Shown: piece after piece, positions 25,535-34,461 of the stretch
How the letters are laid out: each line of letters opens with the position of its first letter
Position numbering within the stretch: position 1 is the first letter of the stretch
The notes under the pieces: model-generated
The model's input: the letters and a program-made list of their open reading frames with translations, nothing else
The model's database searches: none
Told to the model about the DNA's origin: nothing
Assembly: GCA_035497735.1 (NCBI GenBank)
Contig: DATJCX010000012.1
Location: 1 to 54,600 of the forward strand
Direction: 5' to 3'
Origin: Brumimicrobium sp035497735
GTDB taxonomy: Bacteria > Bacteroidota > Bacteroidia > Flavobacteriales_D > Crocinitomicaceae
Length of the DNA: 54,600 nucleotides
Position numbers and translations under genes: made by a program

Positions 25535-28500
25535 TTATGAATTAGTTCCAATTTGAATTTTCGCTAAATCCTCATTCTCTTCGTTTCTTACTTTAGTTTG
25601 ATACCAAATATTTGGCTTAATTCCAATTTCTTCTAAAGCTTGGTAAGAACGTTTGTGTTTTGAAACTTTTCTGATTGCAGAATCTGGATCATTCCAGTCT
25701 CCAACGATGATAGCATCAGCTGGACATGCATCAGCACAAGCAGTTTGGAAGTCACCGTCATAAACTGAACGTCTTTCTTTCTTCGCTTGTAATTTTGTTT
25801 CTTGAACTCTTTGTACACACATAGAACATTTCTCCATTACCCCACGTGTTCTAACAGTAACGTCTGGGTTAAGAACCATTCTTCCTAATTCGTCTTGTGC
25901 TGGGTTCACTTCACCAAACTTCTTGTATGAAGGGTAGTTGAACCAGTTGAAACGTCTTACTTTGTATGGACAGTTGTTTGCACAGTAACGAGTACCGATA
26001 CAACGGTTGTATGTCATTTGGTTAAGCCCCTCATTAGAGTGAGTTGTCGCAGAAACTGGACAAACAGTCTCACAAGGTGCGTGGTTACAGTGCTGACATA
26101 ACATTGGTTGGTGAACAACCTTTGGATTTTCCGCTGGTCTATCTCCTAATTTTCTATCAATATTTTGTCCTGATAAAGTTTGACCTGGTGTTGCCTCTTC
26201 TCCAGAAGCATAGTAACGGTCAATTCTTAACCAGTGCATCTCACGACCTCTTCTAACTTCGTCTTTTCCTACAACTGGTACGTTGTTTTCAGACTGACAA
26301 GCGATTAAACAAGCTCCACATCCGAAGCATCCGTTTAAGTCAATTGTCATACCCCATCTATGTCCAACATGCTCAATTGGGTGTTCATCCCAAAGGTTGA
26401 ACTCAGACAATGGTGCTGCAACGTGATTACCGTTCTCATCTAGTTTTTGCATCGTCCACTCTGGGTTGTATACATCACGATCATGAGATTTGTAAGTATC
26501 TAATGTTGTTTCTCTAATCACAGAGTTTCTACCCATAATAGTATTATGGATTTGTGTCGTTGCGATTGGATATTTCTTATTTAATTTAGTTAGGTTACCT
26601 ACCGCTACGTACTCCATTGTACCGTTAGCAGTTTGTACCATTCTGTATGCGTTTTTACCAATTGGAAGTGGGAAACCGTTAGCGTCTTTAACGTGTCCTC
26701 CATATTCCTTAGTTTGGAAGGCAGCCTTACCAATTCTTGCTCCACCTTCACCACGACCGTAACCTAATGCTAAACCAACTGTGTTTAACGTTTGTCCTGG
26801 AGATGGGAATACTGGTAATTCGTAAGTAACATCACCAACAGTGATAGAAGCCATAGTAGCTCCATGTTCTTGGTCAATGTAAGTTTCATAACCTTCAGCT
26901 CTCATCGTTGTTGGGTTCATCGTTAGATAGTTGTCCCAAGTAACTTTAGAGATAGGATCTGGCATTTCTTGTAACCAAGGATTAGCTGCTTGATCTCCAC
27001 GACCGATTGCTGCCTTTTGGTAGAATACAATCTCTAAGTCACCAGCTTGTGGTAAGTTAGTTACTGCAGCCATTGCTCCGTCATTAAACTCAGGAGTTGA
27101 GGCTTTTTCACTCGGTTTAGAATAAACTGTATTGTGAACAGTTGTGTCAAAGAAAGTATCAAAATTACCTTCTCCAGCAAAACCTAGTTGTTTCCAGTTT
27201 TCTTTAATATAGTTATAGTAAACGCTACCATCTTTTCCTTCACGTTTTGCTACACCCATCCATACTAAGAATGACTCTTGTGCTGGAAGTGTATCATATA
27301 AAGGTCTAATTGTTGGCTGCGCTAATGCATATTCATTTGCTTTTGGTGAATAATCATTCCAAGATTCTAAAGCATGGTGATCTGGCATTACGAATTTACA
27401 GTATGAAGCTGTTTCGTCCATTACAGATGCAAAAGAAACAGATAATCCTACGTTTGCTAAAGCTTCAGCGAAAGCTACACCGTTTGGTGCAGAGTAAACA
27501 GGGTTTGCGTTGTAGAAGAATACTGCATCTGGACCTTTTCCTGCAATTACATCACTTACCAGTTTCATCATTTTGTCATCCTCAGATGCAAACATGTTTA
27601 CTGGATTGTTTAAGTTGATTGTTGTTTCGTAAGCTCCGATTAAGTGGTTTAACTTGTTAACAAGTACTTGAACACCAATGTTGTTAGAACTAGAAACCAC
27701 TAAACCGTTTCCAGCTTTAAGTTCCTTTGCCATTCTCTTCACGTTGTCTTCACCAACATATTCAGGGATACTTGCAGTAACACCGCTAACAGATCCACCA
27801 ACCTCTTTAATTAAAGCTGCTAAAATTCCAGCTTCTTCAGAAGGCTTAATCATTAAACGAACATCCGCGTTAGAACCAGTAATTGATAAGTTAGACTCTA
27901 ATTGGTAATGCTTGCTCATCCACTCTCCGTCAGGATTACGTCTTGAGATGTATTGTCCAGCGTACTGAGTTGCCATCAACCAAGTTGAAGTAAAGTCAGC
28001 ACCAAAACTTACAATTGTTTTTGCTTTTGAAAAATCATAGTCAGGGATAAGCGCTTCACCGAAAGTTAATTCGTTTGCTTTTCTGATACCTGCGTATGAA
28101 ACTGGGTCGTATTGAATGTGTTGGAAAGAAGCTCCATTAGAAGGTGCCATTTCCTCTCCATTTTCAGTAGCAACTGTAGCGCCACCAGAGATAAACTCCC
28201 CAAATTCTTTTACTACTTTATAAGTAGAAGGAGAAGCTAAAGTATTAGATACTAAAACAACTTTTCCTTTTTTCGCTTTAATAGCGTTTAATTGTTGAAT
28301 AATCTCAGTATCTGCTTCAGTTGTAGCAACACCTTGACCATCTTTAAATGCAAATTGTAATCTTGCATCATTATATAAACTTAGAACAGAAGCGATTACT
28401 TGCGCGTTCACCCCACCGTTCGTAAATCCGAAATCTTTATTACCCTTAATATAGATTGGTCGCCCTTCTCTTGTCTTAACAACAATATTTGCGTAAGTGT

Positions 28501-28801
28501 TACCATCATAATAAGTAGATGCATACCAAGTTGCAACACCTGGAGTAACATCAATAGGTTTATTTACATAAGGTACAGCTTTGTTAACCGGAGCTTCACA
28601 AGCAGCGATTGTTGCAGCAGCAACGCTAAATCCTAAAAATTTCAGGAAATCCCTTCTTGGAGTAGAAGTTTCTTTTAAATTTTCTTCGTTTGCTAGGAAA
28701 TCCTCAACTGTAACTTCTTGGCTAAATTCCTTATTAACATTTTGAATAAATTCAGGTGTTTCGTGTAATTCCTCGAGACCTTTCCAATATTTTGTACTCA
28801 T
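25535..28801 (-). CDS. actB: Alternative complex III iron-sulfur subunit ActB (molybdopterin-oxidoreductase-like, TAT variant)
   Basis: This 1088-residue protein fuses a molybdopterin-oxidoreductase-like region, which lacks the cofactor in this family, to a ferredoxin-like region with four iron-sulfur clusters. A twin-arginine motif, RRDFLKFLGF, starts near residue 49 behind a long N-terminal extension, the variant TAT signal typical of ActB. Cluster cysteines are seen in GCFGCGACLIAC, LCQHCNHAPCETVCP, RCIGTRYCANNCP, and KCSMC with the later ACADACP (about residues 830-1060). It passes electrons from ActC to the ActA haems. It is 34 bases after actA. Confidence 0.96.
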   Translation of the reverse strand: MSTKYWKGLEELHETPEFIQNVNKEFSQEVTVEDFLANEENLKETSTPRRDFLKFLGFSVAAATIAACEAPVNKAVPYVNKPIDVTPGVATWYASTYYDGNTYANIVVKTREGRPIYIKGNKDFGFTNGGVNAQVIASVLSLYNDARLQFAFKDGQGVATTEADTEIIQQLNAIKAKKGKVVLVSNTLASPSTYKVVKEFGEFISGGATVATENGEEMAPSNGASFQHIQYDPVSYAGIRKANELTFGEALIPDYDFSKAKTIVSFGADFTSTWLMATQYAGQYISRRNPDGEWMSKHYQLESNLSITGSNADVRLMIKPSEEAGILAALIKEVGGSVSGVTASIPEYVGEDNVKRMAKELKAGNGLVVSSSNNIGVQVLVNKLNHLIGAYETTINLNNPVNMFASEDDKMMKLVSDVIAGKGPDAVFFYNANPVYSAPNGVAFAEALANVGLSVSFASVMDETASYCKFVMPDHHALESWNDYSPKANEYALAQPTIRPLYDTLPAQESFLVWMGVAKREGKDGSVYYNYIKENWKQLGFAGEGNFDTFFDTTVHNTVYSKPSEKASTPEFNDGAMAAVTNLPQAGDLEIVFYQKAAIGRGDQAANPWLQEMPDPISKVTWDNYLTMNPTTMRAEGYETYIDQEHGATMASITVGDVTYELPVFPSPGQTLNTVGLALGYGRGEGGARIGKAAFQTKEYGGHVKDANGFPLPIGKNAYRMVQTANGTMEYVAVGNLTKLNKKYPIATTQIHNTIMGRNSVIRETTLDTYKSHDRDVYNPEWTMQKLDENGNHVAAPLSEFNLWDEHPIEHVGHRWGMTIDLNGCFGCGACLIACQSENNVPVVGKDEVRRGREMHWLRIDRYYASGEEATPGQTLSGQNIDRKLGDRPAENPKVVHQPMLCQHCNHAPCETVCPVSATTHSNEGLNQMTYNRCIGTRYCANNCPYKVRRFNWFNYPSYKKFGEVNPAQDELGRMVLNPDVTVRTRGVMEKCSMCVQRVQETKLQAKKERRSVYDGDFQTACADACPADAIIVGDWNDPDSAIRKVSKHKRSYQALEEIGIKPNIWYQTKVRNEENEDLAKIQIGTNS

Positions 28802-28835
28802 TGCTATATAATATTATTTAAGCTATCAACTTTGA

Positions 28836-30140
28836 TTAATAATGACACTTAGCACATTCCCATCCGCCAAGTTCTTTAACAGTCACTTTTCCGTCTTCTA
28901 AATACTTTTCGTATAAATCTGGATCGTTTTCGATCAGACGTTTATGAATCTCTTCGTAGTAACCACCTTTTTGATCAAGCGTACCTGTAGAAATTTCTTT
29001 TTTGTCATGACATTCAATACACCATCCCATTGTAAGTGTTGGTCTTGTTAACTGAACGTTACCTTCAATTAAATTCAACTCTTCAACTGGAACTACACGT
29101 GCTGTTTCCTTTTGTTTTGTCATATCACCGTGACATTGTTTACAGTCAATTCCACCAATCTCTACGTGTTGAGCGTGATTGAAGTAAGCATAGTCTGGTA
29201 AAGTATGTACTTTGTTCCAAACGATATTATCCGTTTCACCGCTATAAGTACCTCCACCTTCTGGGTCGAATCCTGCAGAGTTATAGATGTTTTGGATTTT
29301 CGCCATTTGATCTCCCGCACCAGTGATTTGCTTGTGACAGTTCATACAAACGTTTGTTGTTGGTAAACCAGCTGTTCTAGATTTAGAAGCTGAGTTGTGA
29401 CAATAGTTACAGTCGATACCGTTGATTCCAGCATGAATATCATGAGGGAAAGCGATTGGTTGACTTGGTTGGTAACCAGAAGTGATTCCGATTTCTCCTA
29501 AACCAACAAATAACCAAGTAACAACCGCTACAACAGCAACTAAACTCGCCATTCCAACATATCTCTTGTTTTCCCAAGCCCATTGCTTAGAACCGAATTT
29601 AGGTTTTTCCTCTTTATTTTCGTCGCTAATAGATTGCAATTGTTTCTTAACTCCTAATAGAGATAAAATAACAACTAAGAATACAGCGCCTAGAACATAC
29701 CAAATCCATCCAAGTCCATCTCCCTTCTGTGTTTCTACCATCATTCCTCCACCTCCTCCTGAACCTGCAGTTGTTGCACCTGGTAATGGCTGAGCATCAA
29801 CGTAGTCAAACATTGCTTCAATTTCGGCATCAGTCATTGATGGGAAAGTTGTCATTGCTGTTGGTGACCAATCAGCAACTGCTCGAGCGTACGGGTCTTT
29901 TTCAGCAGCTATTTGCCAGTTTCTAACCCATTCATGAAGTGAACCTTCTAACGCTCCTCCCTCTTCCCATTTCTCTCGAACTTGGAAAAGTTTTGGACCC
30001 GTCATGTCCTTGTGTGCCTGGTGACATGTCGCACATTTTGAATTGAAGATAGCTTCTCCGTCTTGAGCGGACGAATAGGAAGCAAACCAAAATAGCGTTA
30101 AAACCAACGCATATAACCCTTTATTCTTTAGTGTAAACAT
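28836..30140 (-). CDS. actA: Alternative complex III multihaem cytochrome c subunit ActA (six CXXCH motifs)
   Basis: The 434-residue protein starts at the ATG 30140 (MFTLKNKG), giving a good signal peptide ending YSSAQ. A frame start at 30197 would add 19 residues that spoil this signal. The N-terminal domain (about 20-125) is a monohaem cytochrome c with CATCH. After a glycine-rich linker come two hydrophobic segments, WYVLGAVFLVVILSLLG and GMASLVAVVAVVTWLFVGLG. The C-terminal part carries five motifs: CNYCH, CMNCH, CKQCH, CIECH and CAKCH. The five-haem part is the classical ActA. It is the first gene of the act-cox operon. Confidence 0.94.
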   Translation of the reverse strand: MFTLKNKGLYALVLTLFWFASYSSAQDGEAIFNSKCATCHQAHKDMTGPKLFQVREKWEEGGALEGSLHEWVRNWQIAAEKDPYARAVADWSPTAMTTFPSMTDAEIEAMFDYVDAQPLPGATTAGSGGGGGMMVETQKGDGLGWIWYVLGAVFLVVILSLLGVKKQLQSISDENKEEKPKFGSKQWAWENKRYVGMASLVAVVAVVTWLFVGLGEIGITSGYQPSQPIAFPHDIHAGINGIDCNYCHNSASKSRTAGLPTTNVCMNCHKQITGAGDQMAKIQNIYNSAGFDPEGGGTYSGETDNIVWNKVHTLPDYAYFNHAQHVEIGGIDCKQCHGDMTKQKETARVVPVEELNLIEGNVQLTRPTLTMGWCIECHDKKEISTGTLDQKGGYYEEIHKRLIENDPDLYEKYLEDGKVTVKELGGWECAKCHY

Positions 30141-30207
30141 CTGATAATAAGATATTTGATTTATAATTCCATAAAAATTATGCCATAAAAGACACATATT
30201 ACATCAG

Positions 30208-30215
30208 CAAAAATA
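30208..30215 (-). promoter_or_regulatory. Promoter -7 element of the act-cox operon
   Basis: The minus strand reads TATTTTTGC, a full match to TAnnTTTGC, 68 bases before the chosen actA ATG. No TTG is seen at -33, which may mean that an activator is needed. Confidence 0.55.
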
Positions 30216-30272
30216 GTAGAATATCGATTGTAATTGACAGTTTTATGACACAAAAGCACCCTTTTAATTCAA

Positions 30273-30289
30273 TTTAGAATCATTCTAAA
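30273..30289. promoter_or_regulatory. 7-1-7 inverted repeat (Fur/PerR-shaped operator candidate)
   Basis: TTTAGAAT (30273-30280), a central C, and ATTCTAAA (30282-30289) form a perfect 17-base palindrome with a TTAGAAT-N-ATTCTAA core. It lies about 60 bases upstream of the act -7 element. The 7-1-7 layout is that of Fur-superfamily sites (compare PerR TTATAATNATTATAA). Confidence 0.45.
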
Positions 30290-30304
30290 CTAATGTTAAA
30301 GGTT

Positions 30305-30330
30305 AAATGTTCTTAAAATTTTAAACATTT
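30305..30330. repeat. Imperfect inverted repeat upstream of the act operon
   Basis: AAATGTT (30305-30311) and AACATTT (30324-30330) flank TTAAAATTTTA, giving a nearly continuous palindrome. It could be a protein-binding site or a weak hairpin. Confidence 0.3.
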
Positions 30331-30419
30331 TCACTTCAAAGCATCACACTGATAATGTATTACAGCGAAATAGCAATTTTAAATTTCTGAAAAACTAGAT
30401 AAATAATTGGCAAAAATTT

Positions 30420-30450
30420 CCAAAAAAAATAGAAGCCAGCGACTTCTATT
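30420..30450 (-). terminator. Intrinsic terminator of queD
   Basis: On the minus strand AATAGAAG (30450-30443) pairs with CTTCTATT (30435-30428) around a seven-base loop, followed directly by a run of T. It lies about 90 bases after the queD stop. Confidence 0.8.
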
Positions 30451-30539
30451 GTAATTGTTAATATCTTTTTTTGGTCCACAATCCCCTATTTTAAAGAAAG
30501 TAACAAAATGAATGTGTGAAATTATTAACATTCGCTATT

Positions 30540-30992
30540 TTAGACAATTTGGTCTTTATATTCCCATTCGGCATACGAGTCTTCTGTCTCATAAAGTCGA
30601 ACATTTACCAAATTTAATCCTTCAGGAAGTTCTTTTTCGATGATTCCTTTAAAGTGTAATAATAAATTCTCACACGTTGGTTGAACATCTAATTCAATCG
30701 TTCTTTCGTTCATACTATCCCTTAAAAAGTCACGTTTATCACCACTGTTTATTACAAATGAATGATCGTAAACTTCGACGATTTTTTTATTGACAATCTT
30801 TTTTAGAACAGAAAAGTCAATCACCATTCCGTCTTTAGGGTGCAATGGTGTATTCATCACGTTCCCCATTAAAGTAACATATAATTTATAGGAATGTCCG
30901 TGAATAAACTGACATTTACCATCATAATTATACAAAGCATGTCCCATTTCAAAAGTGAAGCGCTTTGTTACTCGTATTAGTTCTTTACTCAT
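30540..30992 (-). CDS. queD: 6-pyruvoyl-tetrahydropterin synthase family protein (QueD)
   Basis: At 150 residues this fits QueD, which turns dihydroneopterin triphosphate into 6-carboxytetrahydropterin for queuosine/preQ0 synthesis. The zinc ligands His18, His31 and His33 are seen (FEMGH and HGHSY), and Cys27, the catalytic cysteine of the QueD branch, sits in KCQFIHGH. The segment DGMVIDFSVLKKIV and the late PTCENLLLHF and VRLYETEDSYAEW complete the fold. It is transcribed alone. Pyruvoyl-tetrahydropterin synthase activity is possible, but the CxxxHGH form favours QueD. Confidence 0.9.
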   Translation of the reverse strand: MSKELIRVTKRFTFEMGHALYNYDGKCQFIHGHSYKLYVTLMGNVMNTPLHPKDGMVIDFSVLKKIVNKKIVEVYDHSFVINSGDKRDFLRDSMNERTIELDVQPTCENLLLHFKGIIEKELPEGLNLVNVRLYETEDSYAEWEYKDQIV

Positions 30993-31050
30993 TACTTCTT
31001 CTTAATTAGGCCGCGAATATCGGAATAAAATATGATAAATTCCCCTATTA

Positions 31051-31058
31051 TATTTTTG
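31051..31058 (+). promoter_or_regulatory. Promoter -7 element of the porin gene
   Basis: TATTTTTG matches TAnnTTTG and lies 70 bases before the preferred ATG at 31129. It would place transcription start at about 31065. No -33 TTG is evident. Confidence 0.4.
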
Positions 31059-31128
31059 TCTTACTGATAATTCTCATAAATTGCTTAGCGATAAAATCGC
31101 AAATTTACGCCAACTAAAACAAACAATT

Positions 31129-32433
31129 ATGAGAAAGTACATTTATACATCCTTATTCATGCTGATGTTTACTACCAGTTTTATCTCAGCCCAGTTGGAT
31201 TTAATTGGACAATACAAGGTAAGACCAGAGTTTTCAAACGGTTATGGAAGGCCACTATTAAAAAGTGATGAACCAAATTTCTTTATAAACCAAAGAGCAC
31301 GACTTGGTCTTCAATACAAGCATTCAATTTTTCAATTCAACGTTACGCTACAAGATGTAAGAACTTGGGGAAACACTTCTCACGTTGGAATTGACAATAG
31401 TGGCTTGCTTTCAATTTACGAGGCAAACGCAAGCATATTTTTTAATAAAACCTGGTCTATCAAATTAGGGCGTCAAGAAATCAGTTATGACAATCAACGA
31501 ATTTTTGGAGGATTGGATTGGGCTATGCAAGGACGCCGACACGACGCTGCTATAGTTACTTATAAGGACAGTACTTGGCAAGTTGACCTAGGAGGAAGTT
31601 ACAATCAACAAAAGGCTTCTAATAAAGCCATCTTATATGAAATCAATAATTACAAAACATTCCAATATTTATGGGCGCATAAAGACTGGAAGAATTTTAA
31701 TGCGAGTTTCCTATTCTTAAACAATGGAGTTGATCAAATTTATGTAGAGGATAGTATTAAAAAAAGCAGGACCAATTATTCACAAACGGTAGGGGCGCAT
31801 TTAAACTACAATCGTAAAAAGTTAGACTTGATGGCATTTGGTTATTATCAAATGGGTTTCACAAAAGACAACAGAACCTTGACTGGATATGATGTTAGTT
31901 TTGCGGCAACTTACAAGCCAATTAAAGGGCTAGGAATTACTTTAGGAGGAGAAATATTATCGGGAACATCTCAGCTGAAAGACACGCCTGATGATAGGAG
32001 TCATTCATTTTCTCCTTTATATGGAACAAACCATGGATTTAATGGATTTATGGATAACTTCTACGTTGGTGGGGAACATGAAAATAGTACAGGATTAATG
32101 AATCCCTATTTAAAGTTGAACTACAAATTTAAAAAATTTGGCTTCGAAGTGGCGAATCATTTATTTTATTCTGCAGCTGATATAAAAACACCTATTTATA
32201 ACATGCCTGGATATGATCCTGACAGGAGTGCTAATTACTATTTAGGATATGAAATAGACTTTACATTTACATACAAACCAGTAGATGAAGTAGCCATTCA
32301 ATTTGGCTACTCCCATTTATTTAATAGTACGAGTATGGAAAGAGTAAAATACTGGATGAATGATATGAAAAAACATAGTGACTATGTGTATGTTATGGTG
32401 ACAATTCACCCATTTAAGAATTTGAAATTCTAA
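31129..32433 (+). CDS. Alginate-export-family outer-membrane porin
   Basis: The 434-residue beta-barrel protein has a signal peptide (MRKYIYTSLFMLMFTTSFISAQ). A TTG start at 31081 would add 16 residues before it and is rejected. The alternating pattern of aromatic strands, the opening strand LIGQYKVRPEFSNGYG, the segment NFFINQRARLGLQYKH, LGRQEISYDNQRIFGGLDWAMQGRRHDA and the terminal VYVMVTIHPFKNLKF fit the alginate_exp (AlgE-like) porin family. Members are outer-membrane channels, often for anionic sugars, but no polysaccharide genes are near and the substrate is unknown. Confidence 0.8.
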   Translation: MRKYIYTSLFMLMFTTSFISAQLDLIGQYKVRPEFSNGYGRPLLKSDEPNFFINQRARLGLQYKHSIFQFNVTLQDVRTWGNTSHVGIDNSGLLSIYEANASIFFNKTWSIKLGRQEISYDNQRIFGGLDWAMQGRRHDAAIVTYKDSTWQVDLGGSYNQQKASNKAILYEINNYKTFQYLWAHKDWKNFNASFLFLNNGVDQIYVEDSIKKSRTNYSQTVGAHLNYNRKKLDLMAFGYYQMGFTKDNRTLTGYDVSFAATYKPIKGLGITLGGEILSGTSQLKDTPDDRSHSFSPLYGTNHGFNGFMDNFYVGGEHENSTGLMNPYLKLNYKFKKFGFEVANHLFYSAADIKTPIYNMPGYDPDRSANYYLGYEIDFTFTYKPVDEVAIQFGYSHLFNSTSMERVKYWMNDMKKHSDYVYVMVTIHPFKNLKF

Positions 32434-32460
32434 TTAAACAAGGACTATAAAAGCTATCGT

Positions 32461-32480
32461 CAGCGATGTTTCCATCGCTG
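32461..32480. repeat. Small perfect hairpin
   Basis: CAGCGATG (32461-32468) and CATCGCTG (32473-32480) form an 8-bp stem with a four-base loop, 28 bases after the porin stop. An A run follows on the plus strand, so it does not look like a plus-strand terminator. Confidence 0.5.
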
Positions 32481-32501
32481 TTAAAAAAAACAACAGAAAC
32501 A

Positions 32502-32527
32502 AAAAAGCCGTCTTCCGACGGCTTTTT
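32502..32527. terminator. Bidirectional terminator between the porin gene and accC
   Basis: An 11-bp stem (AAAAAGCCGTC at 32502-32512 against GACGGCTTTTT at 32517-32527) with loop TTCC has T runs on both strands. It serves the convergent porin and acc operon transcripts. Confidence 0.85.
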
Positions 32528-32545
32528 CATTATTATATAAGCATT

Positions 32546-33880
32546 TTAAAATTCAAAATCTTCCATAAACTTAGTGGTGAAATTACCTTTATTAAAGTTT
32601 TCATCCAACATCAATTTTTGGTGGAATGGAATAGTTGTTTTAATCCCTCCGATGATGTACTCATCTAATGCTCTACGCATTTTCATGATTGCTTCTTCAC
32701 GTGTTTGTGCAACAGTGATTAATTTAGAAATCATTGAGTCATAATATGGAGAAATTGTGTACCCTGAGTAAGCATTAGTATCGATACGAATCCCTGGTCC
32801 TCCTGGCTCATAATATTCCGTAATTTTTCCTGGTGATGGTCTGAAGTTATTGTATGGATCTTCAGCATTAATACGACATTGAATTGCATGCATAATAGGC
32901 TCGTAGTTTTTACCACTAATCTTATGTCCTGCAGCTAATTTAATTTGTTCTTTAATCAAGTCAAAATTAATTACCTCTTCTGTAATCGTATGTTCCACTT
33001 GAATACGCGTATTCATTTCCATGAAATAAAAATCTCTATTTTTATCTACTAGGAACTCTACCGTACCCACACCTTCATATTTAACAGCCTTAGCAGCTTT
33101 AATTGCTGCCTCTCCCATCTTTTTACGCAATTCTTTTGTCATAAAAGGAGACGGTGTTTCTTCCACTAATTTTTGGTGACGCCTTTGGATTGAGCAGTCA
33201 CGCTCTGAAAGGTGACATGCATTCCCCATTTGGTCTCCAGCAATTTGAATTTCGATGTGACGTGGCTCTTCGATTAATTTCTCGATATAGATACCATCAT
33301 CACCGAATGCAGCTTTGGCTTCCTGTCGAGCAGCATTCCAAGCATCTTCAATTTCTTCTTCACTCCATGCTTCACGCATTCCTTTACCACCACCCCCAGC
33401 AGTTGCCTTAAGCATCACTGGATATTTGATCTCTTCAGCAATTCTTTTAGCGTCTTCAAGGTCCTTAACCAAACCTTCAGAACCTGGAATACAAGGAACA
33501 CCAGCTTTTATCATTGTCATCTTAGCATTGGCCTTATCTCCCATTCCGTTAATTTGATCAGGAGTGGCACCGATAAATTTGATACCATGTTCTTGACAAA
33601 CTTTAGAAAACTTAGCGTTTTCAGAAAGGAAACCATATCCTGGGTGGATAGCATCCGCGTTTGTAATTTCAGCAGCCGCAATAATATTTGGAATCTTTAA
33701 ATAAGACTCTGAGCTTTGCGCTGGTCCGATACAAACGGCTTCATCTGCAAATCGTACGTGTAAACTTTCTTTGTCAGCAGTACTATAAACAGCAACTGTT
33801 TTAATACCCATCTCTTTACAAGTACGTATAATTCGCAAAGCAATTTCGCCTCTATTGGCAATTAATATCTTTTTAAACAT
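32546..33880 (-). CDS. accC: Acetyl-CoA carboxylase biotin carboxylase subunit
   Basis: This 444-residue enzyme (E. coli AccC has 449) carboxylates the biotin on AccB using ATP and bicarbonate, the first step of fatty acid synthesis. The pre-ATP-grasp start MFKKILIANRGEIALRIIRTC is typical. The ATP-grasp core contains KATAGGGGKGMR (about 157-168), the segment IEKLIEEPRHIEIQ, the catalytic EMNTRIQVEH and the C-terminal ISPYYDSMISKLI. It is the last gene of the DUF177-rpmF-plsX-fabH-accB-accC operon, 39 bases after accB. Confidence 0.97.
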   Translation of the reverse strand: MFKKILIANRGEIALRIIRTCKEMGIKTVAVYSTADKESLHVRFADEAVCIGPAQSSESYLKIPNIIAAAEITNADAIHPGYGFLSENAKFSKVCQEHGIKFIGATPDQINGMGDKANAKMTMIKAGVPCIPGSEGLVKDLEDAKRIAEEIKYPVMLKATAGGGGKGMREAWSEEEIEDAWNAARQEAKAAFGDDGIYIEKLIEEPRHIEIQIAGDQMGNACHLSERDCSIQRRHQKLVEETPSPFMTKELRKKMGEAAIKAAKAVKYEGVGTVEFLVDKNRDFYFMEMNTRIQVEHTITEEVINFDLIKEQIKLAAGHKISGKNYEPIMHAIQCRINAEDPYNNFRPSPGKITEYYEPGGPGIRIDTNAYSGYTISPYYDSMISKLITVAQTREEAIMKMRRALDEYIIGGIKTTIPFHQKLMLDENFNKGNFTTKFMEDFEF

Positions 33881-33919
33881 CCTATTAGGGTTTAAATTAT
33901 ACGTAATAAATTAAAGCAA

Positions 33920-34420
33920 TTAAGCTGGATCAACCAAGAATAATGGTTGGTCGTATTCTACAGGAGATGCGTCATCTACTAAAACTTTAACGATAGTTCC
34001 TGTAATGTCAGATTCTATTTCGTTGAAAAGTTTCATTGCTTCAATAATACATACTGGTTCTCCAACTTTAATCGTATCTCCTACCTCTACGAAAGAAGGT
34101 TTGTCTGGTGATGGAGAACGGTAAAACGTTCCAATCATTGGCGATTTAACCGTAATATATTTGTTTTCTTCTACTGCTGGTGCTGGAGCTGCTGCTGGAG
34201 CCGGTGCTGCTGCCGCTTGTGGAAGTGGTGCTTGCATAGCTTGTGGCTGTTGCATTTGTGGCATCGCTTGCGGGATGTAAACAACTCTTTCCTCTTCAGA
34301 GGCAGTCTTTTTTGAAAGTGACTTAATTGTGATTTTGAAATCTTTCTTTTCGATTTCTACTTCAGTCACTCCAGACTTTGAAACAAACTTTATAAGTTCT
34401 TGTATTTCTTTCTGATTCAT
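33920..34420 (-). CDS. accB: Biotin carboxyl carrier protein of acetyl-CoA carboxylase
   Basis: The 166-residue protein has an N-terminal helical part (1-50), a flexible Ala/Pro/Gln linker (about 51-84) and a C-terminal biotinyl domain from ITVKSPMIGTFYRSP. The biotin-accepting Lys130 is in EAMKLFNEI. It carries the carboxyl group from AccC to the carboxyltransferase, whose genes are not in the window. It is 41 bases after fabH. Confidence 0.97.
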   Translation of the reverse strand: MNQKEIQELIKFVSKSGVTEVEIEKKDFKITIKSLSKKTASEEERVVYIPQAMPQMQQPQAMQAPLPQAAAAPAPAAAPAPAVEENKYITVKSPMIGTFYRSPSPDKPSFVEVGDTIKVGEPVCIIEAMKLFNEIESDITGTIVKVLVDDASPVEYDQPLFLVDPA

Positions 34421-34461
34421 TGTAAGTAAATATATTAATAATGTAAATGTACGTAAATATT

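Larger units (their letters stand above)
30141..30539. other. Regulatory region between queD and the act operon
   Basis: The 399 bases hold the act promoter element (30208-30215), a perfect 7-1-7 inverted repeat (30273-30289), a second inverted repeat (30305-30330) and the queD terminator (30420-30450). No open frame is supported. Confidence 0.6.

Noticed and set aside
30141..30197. Upstream start of actA
   Set aside because: It would add 19 residues before a standard signal peptide.
31081..31128. Upstream TTG start of the porin gene
   Set aside because: It would place 16 charged or polar residues before a normal signal peptide, and the promoter element at 31051-31058 leaves almost no leader.
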